DNA of 47,105 nucleotides from Syntrophorhabdus sp. PtaB.Bin047. Lineage in GTDB: Bacteria; Desulfobacterota; Syntrophorhabdia; Syntrophorhabdales; Syntrophorhabdaceae. Shown piece after piece: positions 18,186 to 26,722 of the stretch. Each line of letters opens with the position of its first letter. The first letter of the stretch is position 1. Position numbers and translations under genes: made by a program. The DNA lies in contig MVQP01000014.1 of NCBI GenBank assembly GCA_002067235.1, forward strand, positions 1 through 47,105, given 5' to 3'. A model generated the notes under the pieces. It was not told the origin of the DNA. It did not search any database and worked only from the letters and a program-made list of their open reading frames with translations.

Positions 18186-18803
18186 ATGAGGATAATTGAC
18201 GCAAGATATCTGAAGAGCGTCCGGGAGCCCGGGCAAGCGCAGGTCGGTGATCTGCCGGAGATCTGCTTTGTCGGCAGGTCCAACGTCGGCAAATCGTCGC
18301 TCATCAATGCCCTCGCGGCCCAGCGGGTTGCCAGGACCAGCTCGCGGCCGGGGGCCACGAGGATGATCAACCTTTACAAGGTCCTCTATGAATCGAAGGG
18401 AAGGCGCGGCTGGGTCATCTTCTCGGATTTTCCCGGTTTCGGTTACGCCAAGGTTTCCCGGGAGATGGCCAGGGAATGGCGCAAGATGGTCGAGGGATAT
18501 CTTCTGTCGAATGACCGGATCAGGCGCGTGATATGGCTCTTCGACGTGAGGCGGGAGCCCGACGAACTGGACGGCATGCTTGTGGAATGGTTCCTCGCGA
18601 AGAAGCTCCCCTTCTCACCGGTCCTCACGAAGGTCGACAAGGAGACCCAGGGGAATATTGCCAGGAAGAGGCGTTCCTTCGAGGAGTTCGTTGATGGTGT
18701 CAGGGCACACCTCTTTTCGTCCCGGACGGGATACGGGAAGAAAGAACTCCTCCTTCACATCCGCCATGTCCTGCACGGCGAGGATACCAATTCGATATCT
18801 TAA
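18186..18803 (+). CDS. engB: Ribosome biogenesis GTPase EngB (YsxC/YihA)
   Basis: About 205 aa, the usual length for EngB. The P-loop is GRSNVGKSSLINAL; the switch region follows with DFPGFGYAKVS; TKVDKE is the G4 guanine-specificity motif. EngB assists late assembly of the 50S ribosomal subunit. ATG 18186 is chosen over the adjacent GTG 18183. It starts 30 bases after the polysaccharide locus and may be co-transcribed with it, but it is a housekeeping gene. Its stop lies 6 bases from the convergent pyrE stop, leaving no room for a separate terminator. Confidence 0.95.
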   Translation: MRIIDARYLKSVREPGQAQVGDLPEICFVGRSNVGKSSLINALAAQRVARTSSRPGATRMINLYKVLYESKGRRGWVIFSDFPGFGYAKVSREMAREWRKMVEGYLLSNDRIRRVIWLFDVRREPDELDGMLVEWFLAKKLPFSPVLTKVDKETQGNIARKRRSFEEFVDGVRAHLFSSRTGYGKKELLLHIRHVLHGEDTNSIS

Positions 18804-18809
18804 ATTATA

Positions 18810-19370
18810 TCAGGCAGAAGTCATTACATCCTTAAGAGTGAATATAGCTTTGAAGATGTAACCCTTTGATTCTATGGCTTCTTGGCCTCCATCAAGGCGG
18901 TCAAGAAGTGCGATGACACCCTTTACCTTGTAGCCTTCCTTCTCGACGGCCTCGATTGCCTTCAATGAGGACCCGCCGGTGGTGACCACATCCTCCAGGA
19001 TCACCACGTTCATCCCCTGTTTCAGGTTCTTCCCGCCTTCGACCCATCGGTTCGTTCCGTGACCCTTGGGTTCCTTCCGGATCAGAAAACCCTTCAGATC
19101 GTCCTTTTCCAGGTAAGCCGCAAGCACAACCGAAGAGACCAAAGGATCGCCGCCGATACTGACCCCGCCGACAGCCTCCACGCCGGGGATGTCGCGGGCC
19201 ATCCGATACATCATCCTGCCCACGAGGTACATACCCTCGGGGTTCAGTGTCGTCTCCTTGGCATCGATGTAGAAGCTGCTCTTCTTGCCGCTGACGAGGG
19301 TGAATTCCCCCTCTTCGTACGATAGCGTTTTGAGGATGGTGAGGAGCGCTGCGCGTTCATCTGACATCAT
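18810..19370 (-). CDS. pyrE: Orotate phosphoribosyltransferase
   Basis: 186 aa. The PRPP-binding signature is VVILEDVVTTGGSSLKAIE, the type I phosphoribosyltransferase motif with two acidic residues. FTLVSGKKSSFYIDAK near the N terminus and IRKEPKGHGTNRWVEG (flexible catalytic loop) identify PyrE. It converts orotate and PRPP to OMP in pyrimidine synthesis. The start overlaps the purF stop by four bases, so translation is coupled. It ends a macro-domain, purF, pyrE operon, which brings two PRPP-consuming enzymes under common control. Confidence 0.95.
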   Translation of the reverse strand: MMSDERAALLTILKTLSYEEGEFTLVSGKKSSFYIDAKETTLNPEGMYLVGRMMYRMARDIPGVEAVGGVSIGGDPLVSSVVLAAYLEKDDLKGFLIRKEPKGHGTNRWVEGGKNLKQGMNVVILEDVVTTGGSSLKAIEAVEKEGYKVKGVIALLDRLDGGQEAIESKGYIFKAIFTLKDVMTSA

Positions 19371-20755
19371 TTCTCTCCTTTGGCGAAAAGCTCCATCTGT
19401 TCCAGTTCCATGCCCCAGGGGAACCGTGAAGGGTAGGATCCGGAAAAACAGGCATCGCAGTATGTGTACTCGCCCTTTCCAAGGGCCTTGCGCATGCTCT
19501 CTATCGTCAGGTAGTGAAGGGAATCGGAGCCCATGTACCTGTTGATCTCCTCCAGGGTGTGCGATGCCGCGATGAGCTGCGAGCGGGAAGGGGTATCGAT
19601 CCCGTAGAAACAGGGATACATGGTGGCCGGCGAGCTCACCCGGAAATGTATCTCCTTCGCGCCGTATTGCCTGAGCATCTTGATGATCTTCCTGCCTGTG
19701 GTCGCCCTGACGATGGAGTCGTCGATAACGACGATGCGTTTGCCCTTTACGATATCACGCAGTGCGTTCAATTTCAACTTCACACCGAAATGGCGTATCG
19801 AGTCCCGCGGTTCTATGAATGTGCGACCGACGTAATGGTTCCTGATGAGCCCCATCTCGAAAGGGACCCCCGTTTGCTGCGAATACCCGATGGCGGCGCT
19901 TATGCCCGAGTCGGGTATGGGGATGACCATGTCCGCGTCCACGGCGCTCTCCCTGGCAAGCTGCCTGCCCAATGCCTTTCTCACGCTGTACACGGTCTTG
20001 CCGAACATATGACTGTCGGGTCGCGCAAAGTAGATGAACTCGAAGATGCAGTGATGGTGGGCCGTCTCCTTGAAGGGTTTGTATGACGTGAGGCCCTTCT
20101 GGTCGATGACGAGGAGTTCTCCGGGCTCGACCTCGCGGAGGTATTTCGCGCCGATAAGGTCGAAGGCGCAATTCTCGCTCGAAACAGCATAACCGTCTCT
20201 CATCTTCCCGAGACACAGGGGCCTGAAACCGTGGGGGTCGCGCACCGCGATGAGTTCGTTGTTCGTCAGCGCCACGATGGAATAAGAGCCTTCCATCCTC
20301 CTCAACGCGCTAATGAGGCGCTCCACGGTGGAGTCCTCATGGGCAAGGGCCATGAGGTGGATTATCACCTCCGTGTCCGACGAGGACTGGAAGATGGATC
20401 CGTAGTTCTGGAGCTCGTCCTTCACGATCTTCGCGTTCGTCAGATTTCCGTTGTGCGCCATTGCCAGATAGCCGCGCGAGTACTCGACCATGAGCGGCTG
20501 GGCGTTCCCGATGGTGCTTGAGCCCGAAGTCGAGTATCTGACGTGGCCAATGGCGGACCTGCCAGGGAGCTGGGACAGGACAGGGGCGTCAAAGATGTCC
20601 GAGACGAGGCCCATCTCGCGATGCGTCTTCATCGTCTCCCCGTCGGTGCATGAAATGCCGGCGCTCTCCTGCCCCCTGTGCTGAAGGGCGTGAAGGCCGA
20701 GATATGTGAGATTGGCTGCGTCCCTGTGGTTGTATATCCCGAATATCCCGCACAT
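19367..20755 (-). CDS. purF: Amidophosphoribosyltransferase
   Basis: 462 aa. It begins MCGIFGIYNHRDAANL, so Cys2 is the exposed nucleophile of the class II glutaminase domain with no propeptide. LHALQHRGQESAGI follows. The C-terminal half carries the PRPP loop VVIDDSIVRATTGRK. Cysteines in HHCIFEF, YPCFYGID and YCDACF match the four ligands of the 4Fe-4S cluster of the Bacillus-type enzyme, so it is probably oxygen-sensitive. It makes phosphoribosylamine from PRPP and glutamine, the first step of purine synthesis. It sits 5 bases after the macro-domain gene and overlaps pyrE. Confidence 0.96.
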   Translation of the reverse strand: MCGIFGIYNHRDAANLTYLGLHALQHRGQESAGISCTDGETMKTHREMGLVSDIFDAPVLSQLPGRSAIGHVRYSTSGSSTIGNAQPLMVEYSRGYLAMAHNGNLTNAKIVKDELQNYGSIFQSSSDTEVIIHLMALAHEDSTVERLISALRRMEGSYSIVALTNNELIAVRDPHGFRPLCLGKMRDGYAVSSENCAFDLIGAKYLREVEPGELLVIDQKGLTSYKPFKETAHHHCIFEFIYFARPDSHMFGKTVYSVRKALGRQLARESAVDADMVIPIPDSGISAAIGYSQQTGVPFEMGLIRNHYVGRTFIEPRDSIRHFGVKLKLNALRDIVKGKRIVVIDDSIVRATTGRKIIKMLRQYGAKEIHFRVSSPATMYPCFYGIDTPSRSQLIAASHTLEEINRYMGSDSLHYLTIESMRKALGKGEYTYCDACFSGSYPSRFPWGMELEQMELFAKGEK

Positions 20756-20760
20756 TGAGT

Positions 20761-21306
20761 TTAACGTCCTTCCAGCGTTCCAAGCTCTTCGATGAAGAAA
20801 TCCATGATCCCGGCATCCATGAGAAAGAATGAGATGCTCTTGAGGGACGTGGGATCCTCTCGGAGAAACCCCGCCGTCTCGCCGACGATGATCCCCGCGC
20901 AGCGTTTCTTCGGGAAACCGAAGATGCCCGCGCTTATGGCAGGCATGGAGATGGAGGAGAAGCCTTCGCGGGTGGCGAGCGCGAGGATGCTTCGGACCGC
21001 TTTCTTAAGCTTGTTCTCTTCGTCGCCCTCGCCCCACATGGGGCCTACGGCATGGATCACATGGCGGGCCTTCAGCTTTCCCCCGGTGGTCAACGCGGCG
21101 GAACCCACGGGCACAAAACCGATCCTGTCGCTTTCTTCCTGGATGATGGAGCCGCCCTTGCGGACAATGGCGCCGGCTACCCCACCACCGTGGCGGAGAT
21201 AGGAATTCGCGGCATTGACAACGGCATCGACATCGCTTTCCGTGAGGTCACCCCGGACAACACGCAAAACAACACCGTGAAAGTCCACTTCCTTCAATGT
21301 TTCCAT
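20761..21306 (-). CDS. Macro-domain protein (ADP-ribose-binding/deacylating)
   Basis: A single macro domain of about 181 aa. VDAVVNAANSYLRHGGGVAGAI contains the ADP-ribose-binding NAANxxxxHGGGVAGAI motif. RHVIHAVGPMWGEGDEE and ISMPAISAGIFGFPKKRCA are the other binding loops. Family members hydrolyse O-acetyl-ADP-ribose or ADP-ribosyl esters, or bind ADP-ribose. The start at 21306 follows an AAAGGAGG site; the open frame extends upstream without a better start. It is the first gene of an operon with purF and pyrE, suggesting a link to nucleotide metabolism. A perfect palindrome lies just upstream. Confidence 0.9.
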   Translation of the reverse strand: METLKEVDFHGVVLRVVRGDLTESDVDAVVNAANSYLRHGGGVAGAIVRKGGSIIQEESDRIGFVPVGSAALTTGGKLKARHVIHAVGPMWGEGDEENKLKKAVRSILALATREGFSSISMPAISAGIFGFPKKRCAGIIVGETAGFLREDPTSLKSISFFLMDAGIMDFFIEELGTLEGR

Positions 21307-21328
21307 GACCGGTCCTCCTTTACAAAGC

Positions 21329-21353
21329 GTTTTTACCATGCAATGGTAAAAAC
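21329..21353. promoter_or_regulatory. Perfect 11-bp palindrome upstream of the macro-purF-pyrE operon
   Basis: GTTTTTACCAT at 21329-21339 and its exact reverse complement at 21343-21353 are separated by GCA. The site lies 23-47 bases upstream of the macro-domain start, where an operator for that minus-strand operon would be. It is A/T-rich at the ends and could also fold as a small hairpin in RNA. No regulator is identified. Confidence 0.55.
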
Positions 21354-21354
21354 G

Positions 21355-21473
21355 GGTCATGGGTGATGGGTTATAGGTTATAGGTAAGAGCAAACATGGG
21401 CATTTACCTCAGGCCCCTGCTTTCCTATCCCCTATGCCCTATTACCCACCACCCATTACTGCTTCTCATTACC
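21355..21473. repeat. Heptamer-tandem inverted element, GGTNATR type
   Basis: The left arm is five tandem heptamers (GGTCATG, GGTGATG, GGTTATA, GGTTATA, GGTAAGA) at 21355-21389. The right arm at 21425-21473 holds the complementary kind (CTATCCC, CTATGCC, CTATTAC, CCACCAC, CCATTAC, one diverged unit, CATTACC). Together they form a long imperfect hairpin. It fills most of the divergent gap between the macro-domain gene and recG. Confidence 0.7.
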
Positions 21474-21500
21474 CGTTTCCTTGTTGTATTATACAAGGTG

Positions 21501-23600
21501 ATGTCCGAAAAGGAAAAGGACCCTGTCAATCTCCGGATGCCGCTTACGTCCTTGAAGGGTGTGGGGCCCGTGATCGCTCAGGCGATGGCGAAGAAAGGGA
21601 TACGGTGTGTGGACGACCTGTTCTACTTCGTTCCCATCCGCTGGCTCGACAGGGGAATGGTGAGGAGTATCTCGGAGGTCCAACCGGGCGAGGATGCCTG
21701 TATCGTCGCTTCCGTCGATTCTTATCGTTCCATGTTCTTCAGGCATGCAAGAAAGAAGGGCTTCGAGGTGGTCGTAACCGACGGGACGGGATACCTTTCG
21801 CTCAAATGGTTCCAGTGGTCGAGGGGCTATCTGCAGAAGGTCTGCCGGAAGGGGACCATCCTTTTTCTCTCCGGTAAAGCGGGAGCCTTTGGAGGCATCC
21901 TGCAGATAGTCCATCCTGAGGTTACCGTCATCGGCGAGGACGAGACCCCGGGGGCGGCGCGCAGGATCATTCCCCTGTATTCACAAATGGACGGGGTGAA
22001 GCAGGGATTCATCCGCAACATTGTTTCCGAAGCTCTGAACCTCCTTGGTCCGTCGCCGGGCGGCATCCTGCCGCAGGAAATGGAAGAACACTTCGGCCTG
22101 ACAAGCTTTGCCGATGCGGTGCGGCTCGTGCACGTGGCAAATGGAGAGGACTTCGATGAGAAGAGGGGGAATGAGGCCGTGCGAAGGCTCATTCTCGAGG
22201 AGTACCTCCATTTCCAGGTGACCCTCATGTCGAGAAAGAGGAAGGCACGTCAGGAACGGGGCATAGTCTTTGCCGCCGATGGTCCCCTTTACCGCAGGTT
22301 CATGGCAAACCTGGGATTTGAGCTCACCGGGGCGCAGTCGAGGGCCCTGGCGGAGATCATCGCGGATATGGGCCGGCGGACACCCATGAACAGGCTCCTC
22401 CAGGGAGACGTGGGGTCGGGAAAGACCGTTTGCGCCGTGGCCTCGGCCTGCGTGGCCATAGATAACGGTTTCCAGGTCGCCTTCATGGCTCCCACGGAGA
22501 TCCTGGCGGAACAGCATTACCTCAACGTCCACCGATGGTTCGGGGAACTCGGTGTTCCCGTGGTGCTGCTCAAGGGCGGAATGGGGCGCGAGCGCCAGGA
22601 CGTCCTCGATGAGATACGGACGGGTGCCACACCCATCGTGATCGGCACGCACGCCATGATCCAGGGGGACGTGGAGTTCCACAGACTCGGCCTTGTCGTT
22701 ATCGACGAACAGCACCGTTTCGGCGTGGAGCAGCGCAAGAAGCTTAAGGACAAGTCACGCCGCCCCGATGTCCTGAGCATGACAGCGACCCCCATCCCGA
22801 GGACCCTTTCCATGGTCGTCTACGGGGACCTCGACGTCTCTGTCATCAACGAGATGCCCTCGGGCAGGCGAAGGGTGGCAACGAAGGTGCTCTCCGACGA
22901 CCAAAGGGAACGGGCGCAGGCGATGATGAGGGAGGAGCTGGCCGCCGGGCGCGGGGTCTTCGTCGTCTACCCGCTCGTCGAGGAGTCAGGGAACAACCCC
23001 GTGCGCGACGCGAAGAGCATGGCCGCGGAGATGCAGCATTCCGTCTTCCCCGAATACACAGTGGGGCTTCTCCATGGACGGATGAACGCGAGGGACAAAG
23101 AGGATGTCATGACCCGCTTCCGGGAGGGAGAGATAGACGTCCTTGTGTGCACGACCGTGATAGAGGTGGGCATCGACGTGCCCCGGGCCACGATGATCGT
23201 CGTCGAGAACGCGGAGCGGTTCGGCCTGTCCCAACTCCATCAGCTCAGGGGCAGGGTGGGCAGGGGGACGGACCCCTCGCGCTGCATTCTTCTCGCGTCG
23301 ACGAAAAGGACCAATCTGGCGACGAGGCGGCTCAGGATCATGGAAAAGACGAGTGATGGCTTTCTGATCGCGGAGGAGGACCTGAAGATACGTGGTGTGG
23401 GTGACATGCTGGGGGTAAGGCAATCCGGTATGCCGGCCTTCAGGATCGGGGACATCGTCAGGGATCTCGATATTATGATCGAGGCCCGGAAGATGGCCGA
23501 GGAGTTGACGGCCCGTGCTTCCGAGGAAGAGATGGCAGGGCTCATGAGGCACATAGGCGACAGGTTCGAGGACGAGAGGGACCTTTCGGAGATCGCCTGA
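21501..23600 (+). CDS. recG: ATP-dependent DNA helicase RecG
   Basis: About 699 aa. The N-terminal wedge/OB domain begins PLTSLKGVGPVIAQAMAKKG (helix-hairpin-helix-like) and includes VVVTDGTGYLSLKWFQW. The helicase motifs follow: LLQGDVGSGKTVCAVA (Walker A), VVIDEQHRFGVEQRKKLKDK (motif II, DEQH), MTATPIPRTLS, TTVIEVGIDVPRATMI and QLRGRVGRG. RecG remodels stalled forks and Holliday junctions. ATG 21501 is preferred over a longer frame, which would add a repeat-derived N terminus encoded by the heptamer element. It is followed by pyk 19 bases later. Confidence 0.96.
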   Translation: MSEKEKDPVNLRMPLTSLKGVGPVIAQAMAKKGIRCVDDLFYFVPIRWLDRGMVRSISEVQPGEDACIVASVDSYRSMFFRHARKKGFEVVVTDGTGYLSLKWFQWSRGYLQKVCRKGTILFLSGKAGAFGGILQIVHPEVTVIGEDETPGAARRIIPLYSQMDGVKQGFIRNIVSEALNLLGPSPGGILPQEMEEHFGLTSFADAVRLVHVANGEDFDEKRGNEAVRRLILEEYLHFQVTLMSRKRKARQERGIVFAADGPLYRRFMANLGFELTGAQSRALAEIIADMGRRTPMNRLLQGDVGSGKTVCAVASACVAIDNGFQVAFMAPTEILAEQHYLNVHRWFGELGVPVVLLKGGMGRERQDVLDEIRTGATPIVIGTHAMIQGDVEFHRLGLVVIDEQHRFGVEQRKKLKDKSRRPDVLSMTATPIPRTLSMVVYGDLDVSVINEMPSGRRRVATKVLSDDQRERAQAMMREELAAGRGVFVVYPLVEESGNNPVRDAKSMAAEMQHSVFPEYTVGLLHGRMNARDKEDVMTRFREGEIDVLVCTTVIEVGIDVPRATMIVVENAERFGLSQLHQLRGRVGRGTDPSRCILLASTKRTNLATRRLRIMEKTSDGFLIAEEDLKIRGVGDMLGVRQSGMPAFRIGDIVRDLDIMIEARKMAEELTARASEEEMAGLMRHIGDRFEDERDLSEIA

Positions 23601-23619
23601 CACCACAGGGAGAGAGAGC

Positions 23620-25053
23620 ATGAGAAAAGCCAGGATAGTATGCACACTCGGGCCGCCGACACAGACGGCGACGGCCCTTCAATCGCTCGTGGAGAAAGGC
23701 ATGGATGTTGCGCGCCTCAATTTCTCTCACGGCGATCACAGGTCACACGGTTCCCTTATCAGAAAGATACGGGCCGTCGAGAAGAAGCTCCGCAGGCCCG
23801 TTGCCATCCTTCAGGACCTGCAGGGCATCAAGATCAGGGTAGGATCACTGGAAGGGGGCAAGGCAACTCTCGGGAAGGGACAGTCCGTGGAGATACGCGC
23901 GGGCTCCGACAGGGGGGACGGACGGTGCATCTACATCGACTATCCCTGGCTTATACAGGATGCCCGCCCCGGCGACAGGATCCTCCTCGACGACGGTCTG
24001 ATCCAGCTCCAGGTCAAAACTACCTCGGGGGATTCCATCGCCGCTACCGTCTTTGAGGGCGGGGTCCTGAAGGAGCACAAGGGCGTGAACCTGCCGGGAA
24101 TGAAGGTGAGCGCCGCCTTCTTCACCGAGAAGGACAGGGCGGACCTCGAGTTCGGTATATCCATGGGCGTGGACTACGTCGCCCTCTCCTTCGTCAGGAG
24201 CGCCGACGACGTGAAGGAGATCAAGGCCTGGATGGATGCGCGTGGTGTATCGGTACCCCTCATCGCGAAGATTGAAAAGCAGGAGGCGATAGAAGACATC
24301 GACGGGATCCTGTCCGAGGCCGACGGTATCATGGTCGCCAGGGGGGATCTGGGCGTCGAGATGCCCCTCGAAGAAGTCCCCGTGTTCCAGAAGATGCTCA
24401 TACGTAAGGCCAACGACGCGAGGAAGATCGTCATAACCGCCACCCAGATGCTCGATTCCATGACCCGCCATTCCCGCCCGACCCGGGCGGAGACGACGGA
24501 CGTCGCCAACGCCGTGCTCGACGGCACCGACGCTCTCATGCTTTCCGCCGAGACATCAGCCGGGCAATATCCCTTCGATTCAGTGGAGGTAATGGACCGG
24601 ATCATCTCCTTCACAGAGGAGCGCATGGGGGAGCGGGTGGAGGCGTTCTCCATGCCCGGCCGGGAGGGCTTATCCTTCGATTTTCCCGGCACCGTCGCCG
24701 AAGCCGCTTCCCGAGCGGCCGGAGAGATGAAAGCACGCTGTATCCTCGCCTTCACGATGACGGGTTTTACGGCGCGGCTCATCTCGAAATTCAAGCCCGA
24801 CACGCCCATCATAGCGTTGTCGCCCGACCCCGCGGTGGTGAGGCGCATGAAGCTGTACCGGGGCGTCATCCCGTACCGGGTCAGGAAACTGTCGAGCACC
24901 GACAGGATGATCGAGGAGGTTGACAGGTTCACGGTGGGGGCAGGCTTCGCAAAGGAGGGAGACGTTATCGTCCTCGTGGCAGGCCACCCCATAGCCGCGA
25001 AAAGTAAAACGAACTTCATGAAACTGCACAGGGTAGGGGAGAAGACGGTTTGA
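23620..25053 (+). CDS. pyk: Pyruvate kinase
   Basis: 477 aa. The N terminus RKARIVCTLGPPTQT and NFSHGDH carry ATP/substrate-binding residues. LIAKIEKQEAIEDIDGILSE contains the catalytic Lys of the signature. GIMVARGDLGVEMPLEEVP is the metal site, and ATQMLDSMTRHSRPTRAET follows. A C-terminal allosteric domain of about 120 residues completes it. It makes pyruvate and ATP from PEP and ADP. ATG 23620 has an AGGGAGAGAG ribosome site. It probably shares the recG transcript. Downstream, a heptamer element lies before the convergent pyrophosphorylase gene. Confidence 0.96.
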   Translation: MRKARIVCTLGPPTQTATALQSLVEKGMDVARLNFSHGDHRSHGSLIRKIRAVEKKLRRPVAILQDLQGIKIRVGSLEGGKATLGKGQSVEIRAGSDRGDGRCIYIDYPWLIQDARPGDRILLDDGLIQLQVKTTSGDSIAATVFEGGVLKEHKGVNLPGMKVSAAFFTEKDRADLEFGISMGVDYVALSFVRSADDVKEIKAWMDARGVSVPLIAKIEKQEAIEDIDGILSEADGIMVARGDLGVEMPLEEVPVFQKMLIRKANDARKIVITATQMLDSMTRHSRPTRAETTDVANAVLDGTDALMLSAETSAGQYPFDSVEVMDRIISFTEERMGERVEAFSMPGREGLSFDFPGTVAEAASRAAGEMKARCILAFTMTGFTARLISKFKPDTPIIALSPDPAVVRRMKLYRGVIPYRVRKLSSTDRMIEEVDRFTVGAGFAKEGDVIVLVAGHPIAAKSKTNFMKLHRVGEKTV

Positions 25054-25105
25054 ACCGCTAGAACCGCTAGAGCTGGTGAGGGGGTGGGAGTGCTGGGGTC
25101 TTGTT

Positions 25106-25127
25106 CCATCACCCATAACCCATCACC
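25106..25127. repeat. Short heptamer array, GGTNATR type
   Basis: Three tandem heptamers CCATCAC, CCATAAC, CCATCAC (complement of GGTGATG, GGTTATG, GGTGATG) lie between the convergent ends of pyk and the pyrophosphorylase gene, 2 bases from the stop of the latter. Only one arm is clear. Just upstream, at 25053-25072, a separate direct repeat of GAACCGCTA occurs. Confidence 0.55.
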
Positions 25128-25128
25128 T

Positions 25129-26511
25129 TTATTCTATATATATCTCCGATGAGATGACCACTCTCCTGTTCCGGAGCCTTTCCACCACGTCTTCCGGAGA
25201 GAGGGCGAAAAGGGGGCTGATCTCGACCTTCGCGTGCGGCGGGACCTTGATGCCCGCCTTTTCCAGCCAGCTCCGGTGCAGGTCGATGAGGGCCTGCCGC
25301 GCAGTGTCCGGGGAATCGGGGCCTTCCTTGTTCTTTACGGGGGCGAATTCCTCCTCCCGGGCGACCTCCATGCAACATGCCCTCTGCGCGAGGGGTATTG
25401 CATCGAAGACGAAGGTTTCGAACTTCCACACGTCTACACTCGCCGGCTCCCAGTCGGAGGAGACCACATAGGCTGATTTTCTGGCGCAGTGGTAGGGCAG
25501 GGCAAAACCATCGCTGTTCAGGTCCCTGATAAAAGACAGGGAGAAGATGTGGATGGCCGTGTTCCCGGCCCAGTACAGTATGCCCCCATTCTCGTCGAGG
25601 GCCTTCATGTTCGTTTCATCGAGGTCACTGTATTCGATGACAGCCTGTCTTCCGTTGACGACGAGGTACACCCCGACCTTCTCGTCCACGCCCCTGCGCC
25701 GCACAACCTTCGTGGATACCTGGGCACCCTCCAGTGAATGGTGGCCGAGAAACACGGGATCTGCGATCCTGACGAGGGGATTGTCCACCTGGCAGTAGAA
25801 GAGTTCCTCGTAACCCGCCGCCATGAGCCTTGCCAGCAGACCGCTGTCGGAAAGGGCCTTAAGCGAGCCTCCGTGCCCGTTCGGACTCGTATAGAAATGG
25901 ACCTTGTCCCGGAGAATGAGCCTCCCGTCGGGAGAGACGGCTGGCAGAACCCCCTGGGAGAAGAAATATACCGAGTCGGGCGTAAGACCGAAATAACGGT
26001 TCCTCTGGAAGAACCGCACCGTGTCGACGTGATTGTCACCGCTTGTCATGATCAGAAAAGGTATGGTCACGCCAAAACGCGCCGAGAGACACCGCACCTG
26101 TTCGGCAAAAAGCTGGAAGAGTGTCTTCTCTTTGACGGGGGAGAGGGGAAACGTGCCCTTGGGTCCTTCAAAGCCGAGACGCGATCCCTGCCCCCCGGCC
26201 ACGACGAGAGCGGCTACCTTCTGGCGTTGCAGCAGTGACTCCCCGACGGACCGCGCCCGGAGGGCATCGTCATGCTCGCGGGTGCTTCGGGGCAGTGAGA
26301 CCACCCGGGGCGGACTGATGCCGGCGGAAGAAGGGCGGGTATCCCCGGGCTGACAGAACTGCCTGTGGAGTCTCATGACAAGGGGGACGTCGAGGTCCCG
26401 GTTGGCTTCGAGAAACACATCCCTCTGGTGGGGCGTAAGAGCACGGTAATGTTCAACGATGTGATGCTGGCCGTAATTCTGAAGGGTCTTCAGGAAGTCC
26501 TGTTCTGTCAT
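25129..26511 (-). CDS. UDP-sugar/UDP-N-acetylhexosamine pyrophosphorylase (UDPGP family)
   Basis: About 460 aa of the eukaryote-like UDPGP/AGX family. The nucleotide loop is LVVAGGQGSRLGFEGPKGTF (residues ~100-120). FLIMTSGDNH, YTSPNGHGGSLKAL and LFYCQVDNPLVRIADPVFLG are the UTP/UDP-HexNAc-binding loops, and KVGVYLVVNGRQAVIEYSDL follows. It forms UDP-GlcNAc, UDP-GalNAc or another UDP-sugar from UTP and the sugar-1-phosphate. Most bacteria use GlmU instead, so this may be an extra supply line for the polysaccharide locus (inference). ATG 26511 is chosen for its AAGGA site; a GTG 5 codons upstream is weaker. Confidence 0.88.
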   Translation of the reverse strand: MTEQDFLKTLQNYGQHHIVEHYRALTPHQRDVFLEANRDLDVPLVMRLHRQFCQPGDTRPSSAGISPPRVVSLPRSTREHDDALRARSVGESLLQRQKVAALVVAGGQGSRLGFEGPKGTFPLSPVKEKTLFQLFAEQVRCLSARFGVTIPFLIMTSGDNHVDTVRFFQRNRYFGLTPDSVYFFSQGVLPAVSPDGRLILRDKVHFYTSPNGHGGSLKALSDSGLLARLMAAGYEELFYCQVDNPLVRIADPVFLGHHSLEGAQVSTKVVRRRGVDEKVGVYLVVNGRQAVIEYSDLDETNMKALDENGGILYWAGNTAIHIFSLSFIRDLNSDGFALPYHCARKSAYVVSSDWEPASVDVWKFETFVFDAIPLAQRACCMEVAREEEFAPVKNKEGPDSPDTARQALIDLHRSWLEKAGIKVPPHAKVEISPLFALSPEDVVERLRNRRVVISSEIYIE

Positions 26512-26644
26512 TTCACCATCCTTCACATTGGCAGTGGGTTGGGATCACTCCCCTTATTTCAAATCTTACAGGATTTGGCGGCCCGATGACAACGGGATTC
26601 GCCTTGAAAGTTCTCTAATTCCGAACGGGGTGGTGGATGCTACA

Positions 26645-26671
26645 TTAAGTAAATTCCGCTTTGCACGATAA
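26645..26671 (+). promoter_or_regulatory. Candidate sigma-28 (FliA) promoter of the cheY-cheX genes
   Basis: TTAAGTAA at 26645-26652, an 11-base spacer, and CACGATAA at 26664-26671 resemble TAAAGTTT-N11-GCCGATAA (5/8 and 6/8, with the AAGT and CGATAA cores intact). Overlapping sigma-70-like choices exist: a TATAAT at 26673-26678, and TTGCAC (26661) with TAGAAT (26684). The gap is an AT-rich stretch ending in a strong ribosome site for cheY. Confidence 0.45.
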
Positions 26672-26722
26672 GTATAATTAGTTTAGAATGGTGCCAAACC
26701 CAACAAGCAACGGAGGTTATCA

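Noticed and set aside
21355..21473. CRISPR-like array
   Set aside because: The repeat unit is only 7 bases, without spacers, and the two arms are inverted rather than direct.
21396..21500. N-terminal extension of recG
   Set aside because: The extra 35 residues are encoded by the heptamer element, and the RecG-like sequence begins after ATG 21501.
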